A stretch of 15,815 nt of DNA from an uncultured Collinsella sp. (GTDB lineage Bacteria; Actinomycetota; Coriobacteriia; Coriobacteriales; Coriobacteriaceae), in NCBI GenBank assembly GCA_938023085.1, contig CALHDP010000115.1:1-15815 (forward strand). The letters run 5' to 3'. Shown piece by piece: positions 6,061-13,100 of the stretch. How positions within the stretch are numbered: position 1 is the first letter of the stretch; each line of letters begins with the position of its first letter. The position numbers were made by a program, and so were the translations under genes. Under the pieces are notes generated by a model. That model was not told the DNA's origin, made no database searches, and worked only from the letters and a program-made list of their open reading frames with translations.

Positions 6061-6684
6061 ATGGCAAAGAAACCCGATTCGTTCTACTTCGACAACTACG
6101 TCGCCTGCGCCGACCTTGCCGTCCAGGCCGCCGAGCTGCTCACCAAGATTTTCGAGAACTTCGATCCCGCAAAGATTCACGATATGCTCAACAAGATGCA
6201 CGCGATCGAGCATGCGGCCGACAAGAAGCACCATGAGCTTGAGGACGCCTTGCTCACCGCCTTTATCACCCCGCTCGAGCGCGAGGATCTGGATCTGATG
6301 AGCTGCTCACTCGACACCGTGCTCGACCGCATCGAGGGCGTCGTGCAGCGCGTCTACTTCACCAACATCCAGAGCATCCATCCCGACGCCATCGTCATCG
6401 CCCACAAGGTGACTGACGCCTGCCGCGCCATGAAAGACCTGATGGTCGAGCTGCCCAACTACCGCAAGTCCAAGACCCTGCGCGAACTCGTCATCCAGAT
6501 CAACACCATCGAGTCCGAAGCCGACGAGCTCTATATCAACGCCATGCGCAACCTGCACGTTAACGGCAAGGACCCGCTCGAGGTCATCGCCTGGCGTGAC
6601 GTGTACGCCTTCCTGGAGTACTGCGCTGACTGCTGTGAGAATGTGGCCGATGTTGTGGATTCGATTGTCATGAAGAACAGTTAA
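6061..6684 (+). CDS. DUF47 family Pit accessory protein (PhoU-like, TIGR00153)
   Basis: A 207-aa soluble all-helical protein of the PhoU-like DUF47 family, usually encoded with a Pit transporter and thought to modulate it. Characteristic stretches are HAIEHAADKKHHELED (47-62), ITPLEREDLDLMSCSLDTVLDRI (70-92) and INTIESEADELY. These are regularly spaced acidic helices like those of PhoU. AAAGGA (6048-6053) lies 7 nt before the ATG, and pit ends 67 nt upstream, so the two form an operon. This gives the window a second PhoU-fold protein besides the phoU at 10426-11283. The last codon and the stop TAA (6682-6684) fall inside the first copy of an 88-nt direct repeat that begins at 6680, so the end of this gene may have been reshaped by the repeat. 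Confidence 0.9.
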   Translation: MAKKPDSFYFDNYVACADLAVQAAELLTKIFENFDPAKIHDMLNKMHAIEHAADKKHHELEDALLTAFITPLEREDLDLMSCSLDTVLDRIEGVVQRVYFTNIQSIHPDAIVIAHKVTDACRAMKDLMVELPNYRKSKTLRELVIQINTIESEADELYINAMRNLHVNGKDPLEVIAWRDVYAFLEYCADCCENVADVVDSIVMKNS

Positions 6685-6767
6685 TTGGGGGTACGTATCC
6701 CACCGGTCGCGGGCCCGACCACTAATACCTTTTTCACTCCGGCTGCAAGCAGAGTCGTTCAAAAGCG
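6680..6767. repeat. 88-nt direct repeat with loop-conserved hairpin, copy A
   Basis: Copy A starts GTTAATTGGGGGTACG (6680-6695), and the same pattern restarts 88 nt later at 6768. It contains a hairpin: ACCACTAATACC (6718-6729) against GGTTAATTAGTGGT (6767-6780), with two extra bases on the right arm. The right arm is formed by the beginning of copy B. The loop holds CACTCCGGCTGC and GCAGAGTCGTTC, both shared exactly with copy B. Confidence 0.75.
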
Positions 6768-6876
6768 GTTAATTAGTGGTACGCGTCCCACCGGCGAAGG
6801 CCCGGCACCTATTTGCTTTCTCACTCCGGCTGCGTGGCAGAGTCGTTCGAAAGTAAATAGGTGTCGGGCCTTCGCC
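6768..6876. repeat. Direct repeat with 28-bp hairpin, copy B
   Basis: Copy B starts GTTAATTAGTGGTACG and shares CCCACCGG with copy A. Its hairpin is very long: 6793-6820 pairs with 6849-6876 over 28 positions. All are Watson-Crick except two G-U pairs, and the arms end in GGCGAAGGCCCG and CGGGCCTTCGCC. The 28-nt loop contains CACTCCGGCTGC and GCAGAGTCGTTC as in copy A, although the stems of the two copies are unrelated in sequence. Confidence 0.8.
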
Positions 6877-7049
6877 TTACGTATCACCATTGGGAACCTG
6901 GGCTAATAGGCGGAATGCATGGTGGCTTTGGTTGAAAGCGTCTTTGGCATCAGTCATGACTTTGGGCAGCGCTGAGCGTTTGGCTGAATGTTGCTCTGGG
7001 TACCCTTTGGTTGTCTTTTATTTCGTTATTAAATTGTTGGAGGGCTTGT
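6877..7049 (+). other. T/G-rich gene-free stretch before the nitroreductase
   Basis: No gene, RNA or clear promoter is visible. The plus strand is noticeably T/G-rich (repeated TTTGG, GGCTTTGG, GTTTGGC), unlike the C-rich coding strand of neighbouring genes. The same composition continues into the first half of the nitroreductase. A possible TTG start at 7011 exists but has no ribosome site. Confidence 0.5.
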
Positions 7050-7580
7050 ATGTCTTATTTGGATCTGGCTCGGGGTCGGTATTCTTGTCGTGAGTTTGAA
7101 GATCGGGCTGTGGAGCAGGCTGTGGTGGATGCTATTGTTGAGGCGGGGCGTATTGCTCCTTCTGCTTGTAATAATCATCCTAGCCGCGTGATGGTGCTTG
7201 ATACTCCGGAGCTGTTGGAAAAGGCTGCTGCTTGTCAGCCTCGGTTTGCTCGTGATGGATCTATCTTTGGGGCTCCGCTTGTCTTCCTTATTTGCAGCGT
7301 TACCGGTGATGCTTGGGTGCGCCCGTATGACCAGATGAATTCTAGTGAAATCGACACCTCAATCGTGTGTGATCAGATGATGATGGAGGCCACCGAGCAG
7401 GGCCTGGGAACGTGCTGGGTATGCCATTTTAAGCCTGAGGTGGCGCAGGAGCAGTTCAATCTGCCCAAGGGCGTCTATCCCTATCACATGCTCGTCTGTG
7501 GATATCCTGCCGACCACATCGCCGATCCCGAGCATCGCGAGGCCCGTACCATTCCCCTCTCCGACTTCCTCCTCAAGTAG
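7050..7580 (+). CDS. Small nitroreductase-family FMN oxidoreductase
   Basis: A 176-aa NAD(P)H:FMN oxidoreductase of the nitroreductase fold (PF00881-like); the substrate cannot be told. The FMN phosphate motif RYSCREF (10-16) opens the domain. AGRIAPSACNNHPSRVMVL contains the second flavin contact, and SIVCDQMMMEATEQGLGTCWV is the conserved dimer/flavin helix, followed by the tail PYHMLVCGYPADH. The start at 7050 is chosen because TTGGAGGG (7037-7044) lies 5 nt upstream; extension to 7011 adds 13 residues unlike the family. Codon use is odd: roughly the first 95 codons often end in T (TCT, TAT, TGT, GAT, GCT), while the last 80 end mainly in C or G like the neighbours. A strong terminator follows at 7628, so it is a single-gene unit. 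Confidence 0.88.
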   Translation: MSYLDLARGRYSCREFEDRAVEQAVVDAIVEAGRIAPSACNNHPSRVMVLDTPELLEKAAACQPRFARDGSIFGAPLVFLICSVTGDAWVRPYDQMNSSEIDTSIVCDQMMMEATEQGLGTCWVCHFKPEVAQEQFNLPKGVYPYHMLVCGYPADHIADPEHREARTIPLSDFLLK

Positions 7581-7627
7581 GTTTTGGGACATGCCTTAAA
7601 ACCTACCCTTGACCGCTCACCCGTTCG

Positions 7628-7665
7628 CCGAGTTCTGCGCCATTATGTGCAGGGCTCGGTTTTTT
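7628..7665 (+). terminator. Intrinsic terminator of the nitroreductase gene
   Basis: CCGAGTTCTGCGC (7628-7640) pairs with GTGCAGGGCTCGG (7647-7659), with three G-U pairs and the loop CATTAT, followed by TTTTTT (7660-7665). It lies 47 nt after the stop. Confidence 0.9.
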
Positions 7666-7690
7666 ATGTTACGCACTCCGGCACAGTCAT

Positions 7691-7720
7691 AAAAAAGGAC
7701 CCGCAAGCTGCGGGTCCTTT
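7691..7720 (-). terminator. Intrinsic terminator at the end of the divIVA operon
   Basis: The perfect 12-bp stem AAAGGACCCGCA / TGCGGGTCCTTT (7694-7705 with 7709-7720) has a 3-nt loop. On the minus strand six T follow (7696-7691). It lies 26 nt after the divIVA stop and faces the nitroreductase terminator, so the two converging units are well insulated. Confidence 0.92.
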
Positions 7721-7746
7721 CTAGGCACTAAATTGTAGGCCGAATG

Positions 7747-8421
7747 TTAGTCCAGGTCGTCGGCAGCAAAGTTGTCGATCGGGGCGAAGGGATCGGCCAC
7801 GGGGACAACCGGGTCAGCGACGGGCAGCGGCTCGGCGGGAACAGTCACTGCAGGAGAAGCGGCAGAACCGACCGGCGTGGAGGCCATCAGATCGGCCGGG
7901 AAGGAATTCTGGGCATCGTCCATGAAGTGCTGGATGAGCTTGAGATACTCTGCCTTGAACTCCTCACGGGAAGCCTTGAGACGATCGATCTCCTCGAGCT
8001 CGGCCTGCTTCTCGGTCAGAGCCTGGCGGATAACCTCGCGGGCCTTGGCGTCAGCCTCGTTGCGGATACGCTCAGCGTTCTCGTTGGCATCGTTGACGAT
8101 GGTCTCAGCGGTCTGCTGGGCAGCGATCAGGGCAGCGGAAATCTGGCGCTCCTGAGCGGAGAAGTCAGGGGCGGGAGCAGCCACGGGGGCGGCAGGAACG
8201 GCCTGGGCGGTGGCATCCTGAGCTTGGGCAAGCTGAGCCTGCGCATCGGCAAGCTGCTGCTCGGTAGCAGTCAGGCGACCCTTAAGGTCGACGATCTTAG
8301 CGAGCATAGCGTCAACCTCGGAGGACAGCGTCTCCAAGAAGACGTCGACCTCAGCAGGATCGTAGCCACGCTTGGCCTCAGAGAAAGTCTGAGCCTGGAT
8401 GTCTGCAGGGGTAATAGCCAT
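7747..8421 (-). CDS. divIVA: DivIVA-family cell-division/polar scaffold protein
   Basis: A 224-aa coiled-coil protein that marks poles and septa and recruits division or wall-growth factors. The N-terminal domain MAITPADIQAQTFSEAKRGY, followed by DPAEVDVFLE (1-30), is the membrane-curvature-binding DivIVA head, including the hallmark RGYDPAEVD. A first coiled coil runs to about residue 68, then an Ala/Pro/Gln linker (69-86), then a second long coiled coil of A/E/R-rich heptads (about 88-160), and a Pro/Val/Ala-rich acidic tail. AAGGAG precedes the ATG. It is the last gene of the minus-strand cluster, 61 nt after yggT and just before a perfect terminator, the position divIVA usually holds after ylm genes. 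The short length and single head domain fit DivIVA rather than a large Wag31-type protein. Confidence 0.93.
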   Translation of the reverse strand: MAITPADIQAQTFSEAKRGYDPAEVDVFLETLSSEVDAMLAKIVDLKGRLTATEQQLADAQAQLAQAQDATAQAVPAAPVAAPAPDFSAQERQISAALIAAQQTAETIVNDANENAERIRNEADAKAREVIRQALTEKQAELEEIDRLKASREEFKAEYLKLIQHFMDDAQNSFPADLMASTPVGSAASPAVTVPAEPLPVADPVVPVADPFAPIDNFAADDLD

Positions 8422-8482
8422 AACAAGTCTCCTTTTTCATCGCCTCGGCGCTACACGCCCGACGTAAGTTACTAAGTCAGTT

Positions 8483-8764
8483 CTACACGAGTATACCTAT
8501 AAGAAGCTGCAGAACCAGCCTCTGCACCAACTGCAACGCAATAATCGCAACGACCGGCGAAAAATCGATACCGCCCATCGGCGGGATGAAACGACGGAAC
8601 AGGTTGAGCCACGGACCGCACACGCTATCAAGCACCGCGGCAATATCCTGAAGCAAACCACCCTGCTTCATGGGAATCCACGTCATAAAGCAGTAGACGA
8701 CAATGAGCGTGGAATAGAAGTTGAACAGCGTGTTGACCAGCTGGACGATAGTGTAGATGTTGAT
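8483..8764 (-). CDS. yggT: YggT/YlmG family membrane protein, apparently starting at AUC
   Basis: A 93-aa, two-helix membrane protein of the YggT/YlmG family, placed with sepF and divIVA in Gram-positives and linked to division and osmotic tolerance. The first helix is around IVQLVNTLFNFYSTLIVVY, followed by the family loop MTWIPM, then WLNLFRRFIPPMGGIDFSP, then the second helix VVAIIALQLVQRLVLQLL. The only in-frame ATGs (8686 and later) fall after the first helix, so they cannot be the true start. The reading frame upstream is open back to the sepF stop at 8786 without ATG, GTG or TTG. GAGGAG (8776-8771) sits exactly 6 nt before ATC at 8764-8762, so AUC is the best candidate start. An ATT at 8770 touches the ribosome site. 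The sepF stop lies 21 nt upstream. Confidence 0.85.
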   Translation of the reverse strand: MNIYTIVQLVNTLFNFYSTLIVVYCFMTWIPMKQGGLLQDIAAVLDSVCGPWLNLFRRFIPPMGGIDFSPVVAIIALQLVQRLVLQLLIGILV

Positions 8765-8785
8765 GGGAATCTCCTCGTCTTGTCT

Positions 8786-9508
8786 TTACTTAAGGTAGCC
8801 GTCGGCACGAAGCTTCTTGAGATCGGAATCTTTGACCTCGCAACCGGCGGGCAGCACCATGAACACGCGGTCGCCCACCTCCTTGACCGTGGCACCCAGA
8901 CCGCAGGCAAAGCCGTAAGAGAAGTCCAAGACGCGCTTGGCAACTTCGGTGCGTACGCCCACAAAAATCAGTGCGACAGGCTGCTTGGTGCGAACGCGGC
9001 GCACCACGGTCTCCACGTCGTCATAGCTCTCGGGGCGCAGGACATAGGCCGGCAGCTGCGGCGTGGCGTTGATGATATTGCTCGCATAGGCCGAGGCATC
9101 GCTCGGTGCAGGCGCGGGTGCAGCGGCGGCACGGGCGCGGGTATTCTCGGCATAGCTCGACGGCGTGTCATAGGCACCAGGACGATAACCGCTCGCAACA
9201 CTGTCCTGCGAGCGCGAAGGCGGGTTATACGTCGTGGCATGGCGGGAGTCATCGCCGACCAGCTGACCGGAGCGCGTATACACGGCAACCGACTCAGCTT
9301 CACCGCGGCGCGTCTGGCCAAGCAGGCCGTTGCTCGGCTCGTCTTGGGTGTAGAAGCCCTCGCCCGAAGCACCACTGTAGCCGTTGTTCTGATAGCCATC
9401 GTCGTAGCCGTCATCGTAGCCGTAGTCGTCGTCCTGGCCATAACCCTGGTCGTAACCCTGCTGGCCGCCCAGGTGCATCTTATTTTTAATCTCGTCAAGG
9501 AAGCCCAT
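8786..9508 (-). CDS. sepF: Cell division protein SepF (YlmF)
   Basis: SepF links FtsZ filaments to the membrane at the septum and is the main FtsZ tether in actinobacteria. The 240-aa protein begins with a short amphipathic membrane anchor (MGFLDEIKNKMHLGG). It continues with a tyrosine/glycine/aspartate-rich disordered stretch (18-45, repeated GYDDGYDD-like units) and an Ala/Pro/Ser linker, and ends with the SepF core at about 155-240. Core signatures are RPESYDDVETVVRRV, PVALIF, AKRVLDFSYGFACGL and DRVFMVLP. I start at 9508 because GAGAGGAC lies just upstream and the protein then begins with the family's anchor; a start at 9559 would add 17 unrelated residues. It sits between yggS and yggT, the standard ylmE-ylmF-ylmG order. 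Longer than Bacillus SepF because of the linker. Confidence 0.93.
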   Translation of the reverse strand: MGFLDEIKNKMHLGGQQGYDQGYGQDDDYGYDDGYDDGYQNNGYSGASGEGFYTQDEPSNGLLGQTRRGEAESVAVYTRSGQLVGDDSRHATTYNPPSRSQDSVASGYRPGAYDTPSSYAENTRARAAAAPAPAPSDASAYASNIINATPQLPAYVLRPESYDDVETVVRRVRTKQPVALIFVGVRTEVAKRVLDFSYGFACGLGATVKEVGDRVFMVLPAGCEVKDSDLKKLRADGYLK

Positions 9509-9568
9509 GGTTGTGTCCTCTCGCGGTTTAGTGCAGGCGCCCCGATAATCAGTGCGCACTTCAGAGCC

Positions 9569-10306
9569 TTATTTTACTGCAAACTCCGGGCTAAATACTA
9601 CCCTGCCCAGGCGAACGAGCGTAGAGCCCTCCTCAAGGGCAGACTCAAAGTCCTCGCTCATACCGCAGGAAAGCTCAGGCAGGTTCAAATCGGGATGCGC
9701 CGCCTCCAGCTCATCCCTCAGCTCACGAAGCCCCGCAAAGGTGCGGCGTGCCACATCCTTATTCCCCCGGGGCGCCATAGTCATAAGCCCCTGTACGCAA
9801 ATTCCCTCAAGTTCTGCAAGCTCACCCGCGGCGGCGCGAATCTCATCGGGTGAAAAGCCTCCCTTCGACTCCTCACCACTCACATTGACCTCAATGAGCA
9901 CACGCTGGGGGCCGACGAGCTCGCCTGCCTCAATCTTGCGAACAGCACGGCTCGAGATCGCCTGCGCCAGATGCAGCGAACCCACCGAGTGAATCAGCTC
10001 GGCTGAGCCCAGCACCGCATTGATCTTATTGGTCTGCAGGTTGCCGATCATATCGAAGCGCACCTCGGGCAGCTCCGGATGCTCCGCCAGACCCGTGAGC
10101 TTGCGAACCAGCTCCTGCGGGCGATTCTCGGCAAAATGGCGATATCCCGCCTGGATGGCGGCAACGGTCTCATCGACACCAACGGTCTTGGACACGGCAA
10201 TGAGGCGCGCGGCGTCGTGGGGACGGCCTGCGCGATCGAGCGCCGCATAAAAACGTTCCAGAATCTGCTCGCGGCGAGCGCGCATCAAGTCCAAATAGTT
10301 ATCCAT
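9569..10306 (-). CDS. ylmE: YggS/YlmE family pyridoxal-phosphate homeostasis protein
   Basis: A 245-aa PLP-binding TIM-barrel protein that buffers vitamin B6 and influences amino-acid metabolism; no enzymatic reaction is established. LIAVSKTVG (35-43) carries the PLP lysine, Lys40. Other family blocks are AGYRHFAENRPQEL, RFDMIGNLQTNKI, VLIEVNVSGEESKGGF, GLMTMAP and LSCGMSEDFESALEEGSTLVRLG. The ATG at 10306 is preceded by GGAGG about 10 nt upstream, and the protein then begins at a normal family position; a start at 10390 would add 28 unrelated residues. It is 60 nt upstream of sepF. In Bacillus the homologue ylmE follows ylmD directly, but here the ylmD homologue lies beyond the pst-phoU genes, more than 4 kb away. 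Confidence 0.93.
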   Translation of the reverse strand: MDNYLDLMRARREQILERFYAALDRAGRPHDAARLIAVSKTVGVDETVAAIQAGYRHFAENRPQELVRKLTGLAEHPELPEVRFDMIGNLQTNKINAVLGSAELIHSVGSLHLAQAISSRAVRKIEAGELVGPQRVLIEVNVSGEESKGGFSPDEIRAAAGELAELEGICVQGLMTMAPRGNKDVARRTFAGLRELRDELEAAHPDLNLPELSCGMSEDFESALEEGSTLVRLGRVVFSPEFAVK

Positions 10307-10356
10307 TGCCAATCGCCTCCGCTGACAGCCAAACAAGTAGTCCCATGCTATCGCAA

Positions 10357-10388
10357 GAGCGCGGCCCCGCATGTGCAAGGCCGCGCTC
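10357..10388 (-). terminator. 10-bp hairpin between phoU and ylmE
   Basis: GAGCGCGGCC pairs perfectly with GGCCGCGCTC (10388-10379 with 10366-10357 on the minus strand) around a 12-nt loop. Only TTGCG follows, so the U-tract is poor. It may partly end the pst-phoU transcript and allow some read-through into the ylmE-sepF-yggT-divIVA genes. Confidence 0.5.
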
Positions 10389-10425
10389 ACTTAGGTATTT
10401 ACAATCTTTCGACGAACGGAATTAC

Positions 10426-11283
10426 TTACTCCTCGTCGTCCTCGCCATCGTCCTCGTCCTCAAGATGATCGAGCAGGTAGCGAAGACCCTCGCTGACCTC
10501 GTTAGTGGGCACCTTGGCAACGTAGCGAGCGTCGACGGCGGGCCTCATGATAACACCCTCGCCCGAAGGCACGCGCATGCTCTCGAGCTCATCCTCATCA
10601 GTGCAGGCGATATCACCGGCAGTCATACGCTGTCCGGTCAACAGGAAGGTCAGACGGCAGGCGGCATCGATGGAAATCGAGGCGATGCGATCGAGATAGC
10701 GCGATACCATGATGGCGCGGCGCAGGTCGTCATAGTTGCTGTCGTCGTCCATAAAATCGCCCGTGTCCATGCGGTTAAAGGTGCGGAAGAACTTCTCGTA
10801 GGCGGCGTGCACTGGCTCGTCCTCGACGGCCAAGTTGCAGATGATGGACATGTCGTTGGTGACGAGCGCAGAAAGCGAAGAGCCCAGCACCTGGTAGACG
10901 GCCTCAGCCTCGGCCTCGACCGTGCCGACAAGCTCCTTGGGCAGCGAGATGTCGGCCTTGATCATATGACGCGTGGCGCGGCAAATCTGGCGAACCTTAT
11001 CGGTCATGCGCTGCAGGTTAAAGTCGACGTAGATGATCGTCTGCAGCAAGCGGAAGTCGGAGGCGACCGGTGACTGCGTGGCAATCAGGTTGTAGCAGAC
11101 GGCCTCCAGGTTGGCGCAGCGTGCGTCAATCGAAAGCGTGCGCTTCTTGGTCTTGGTGGCGAGCTTGCGGTCGTCGGTCACATAGGCCTTCACGGCATCG
11201 TGGAGGGCCAGATCGACGGCCTCGTAGATGCTCAGCATCTCGTGACGGGCCTCGATGAGCTGACGGGAAAACAGTTTGCGCAT
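10426..11283 (-). CDS. phoU: Phosphate uptake regulator PhoU with acidic C-terminal extension
   Basis: PhoU represses Pst uptake and links it to the phosphate-sensing two-component system. The 285-aa protein shows the two three-helix repeats: CYNLIATQSPVASDFRLLQ (63-81) in the first, and SRYLDRIASISIDAACRLTF (194-213) in the second. In typical PhoU each repeat carries an E/DXXXD metal motif (ERIGD-like). Here they read Q91-RMT-D95 and D198-RIA-S202, so each has lost one acid. Residues 218-285 extend beyond the usual length of about 220 and end in a strongly acidic tail (DHLEDEDDGEDDEE). GGAGTGA precedes the ATG. It follows pstB by 92 nt, which includes a 6-bp hairpin GTGCGG/CCGCAC at 11304-11324. 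The position at the end of pstSCAB makes the PhoU call secure. Confidence 0.92.
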   Translation of the reverse strand: MRKLFSRQLIEARHEMLSIYEAVDLALHDAVKAYVTDDRKLATKTKKRTLSIDARCANLEAVCYNLIATQSPVASDFRLLQTIIYVDFNLQRMTDKVRQICRATRHMIKADISLPKELVGTVEAEAEAVYQVLGSSLSALVTNDMSIICNLAVEDEPVHAAYEKFFRTFNRMDTGDFMDDDSNYDDLRRAIMVSRYLDRIASISIDAACRLTFLLTGQRMTAGDIACTDEDELESMRVPSGEGVIMRPAVDARYVAKVPTNEVSEGLRYLLDHLEDEDDGEDDEE

Positions 11284-11375
11284 GGTTCACTCCAATCAGT
11301 TGGGTGCGGTCATGCCGCCCGCACAGTGAATACGCACCGGACCAGATCCGATCGGCTTGGGACTAGTCGCACCGA

Positions 11376-12179
<804 letters not shown>

Positions 12180-12191
12180 GGGACTCCTTAA

Positions 12192-13097
12192 CTAGCGACG
12201 CTTGCGCGACAGGAAGCGCGCAAACAGGTTGAAGGCCAGAATGATCACCATCAGCAAGAGCGCGGTGCCGTAGGCTGCGTTCATGTTGATGCCGTCGTTG
12301 GCAAGCAGATACAGGTGAACCGTCATGGGGCGGCCGGAATCGAGCGGCGAAATAGGTAGATTGATGGCCTGCCCCATGGTATAGAGCACCACCGCGGTCT
12401 CGCCAATGGCACGGCCGATGGCGAGAACGATGCCCGTGGCAATACGGCCAAAGGCAGAAGGAAGCACGATCTTGGAGACAACCTGCCACTTGGTGGCGCC
12501 CAGGCCATATGCGCCCCAGCGGATATAGCGCGGAACGGCGCGAATGGCCTCTTCGGTGGTACGCATGACGATGGGAAGCATCAAGAGCGCGAGTGCCAGG
12601 GCGGCCGAGACCATCGAAAGGCCCAGGCCCATGGCCTCGACAAACAAGGCGTAGCCAAACAGGCCCATAACGATGGAGGGCACCGAGGCCAAAGCGTCAG
12701 CAGCGTAGCGAATGAGCTCGACGACCTTGCCCTGCTTGGCGTACTCGGCCAGATAGACGGCTGCCAGCACAGCGATCGGCGTGCAGATAAGCATGGCGAG
12801 CGCCGTCACGTAGACGGTCGAGACGATCGTGGGCCAAATTCCGCCCTCGGCGTTGACGCCCTGGGGCCAACCGAAGATAAAGTCGAGCGAGATGTGTGGC
12901 AGGCCGTTGATGACCACGTAGGCGATGATAGCGACCAGCACCAGCGTGGTGATGTAGGCAGCGGCACGAAACACGCCAAGCATGATCTTGTTGGACAGGT
13001 CCTTGTTGATGCGGCCCTTCTTGCCGTGGGAAAGGGCACGCTTGATGCGCTCGCGCGACGAGGTCGTATCGACCGTCGTGTCAACGGAATCGGACAT
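12192..13097 (-). CDS. pstA: Phosphate ABC transporter permease PstA
   Basis: One of the two membrane subunits of the Pst importer. The 301-aa protein has a cytosolic basic N-terminus of about 40 residues (SSRERIKRALSHGKKGR) and six hydrophobic segments. The cytoplasmic coupling loop (EAA motif) reads YGLGATKWQVVSKIVLPSA, followed by GIVLAIGRAIGETAVVLYT, the PstA/PstC pattern. A periplasmic loop holds INLPISPLDSGRPMTVHLYL, typical of PstA, and the protein ends in the basic FLSRKRR. Three bases separate the pstC stop from its ATG, and AGAGGGGG at the end of pstC is the ribosome site, so translation is probably coupled. Confidence 0.96.
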   Translation of the reverse strand: MSDSVDTTVDTTSSRERIKRALSHGKKGRINKDLSNKIMLGVFRAAAYITTLVLVAIIAYVVINGLPHISLDFIFGWPQGVNAEGGIWPTIVSTVYVTALAMLICTPIAVLAAVYLAEYAKQGKVVELIRYAADALASVPSIVMGLFGYALFVEAMGLGLSMVSAALALALLMLPIVMRTTEEAIRAVPRYIRWGAYGLGATKWQVVSKIVLPSAFGRIATGIVLAIGRAIGETAVVLYTMGQAINLPISPLDSGRPMTVHLYLLANDGINMNAAYGTALLLMVIILAFNLFARFLSRKRR

Positions 13098-13100
13098 AGC

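Noticed and set aside
6680..6876. Integron attC-like sites (structured repeats with variable stems)
   Set aside because: The GTTAATT at the copy starts does not fit the GTTRRRY core, no integrase or cassette arrangement is seen, and the conserved part is the loop rather than the stem ends.
7011..7049. Longer nitroreductase starting at TTG 7011
   Set aside because: It has no ribosome site, while TTGGAGGG is well placed for the ATG at 7050; the added residues are unlike the family.
8780..9853. Plus-strand reading frame of 357 codons across sepF and ylmE
   Set aside because: It runs antisense through two certain genes, and its low-complexity Val/Ile/Ala stretches reflect the complement of the SepF repeats.
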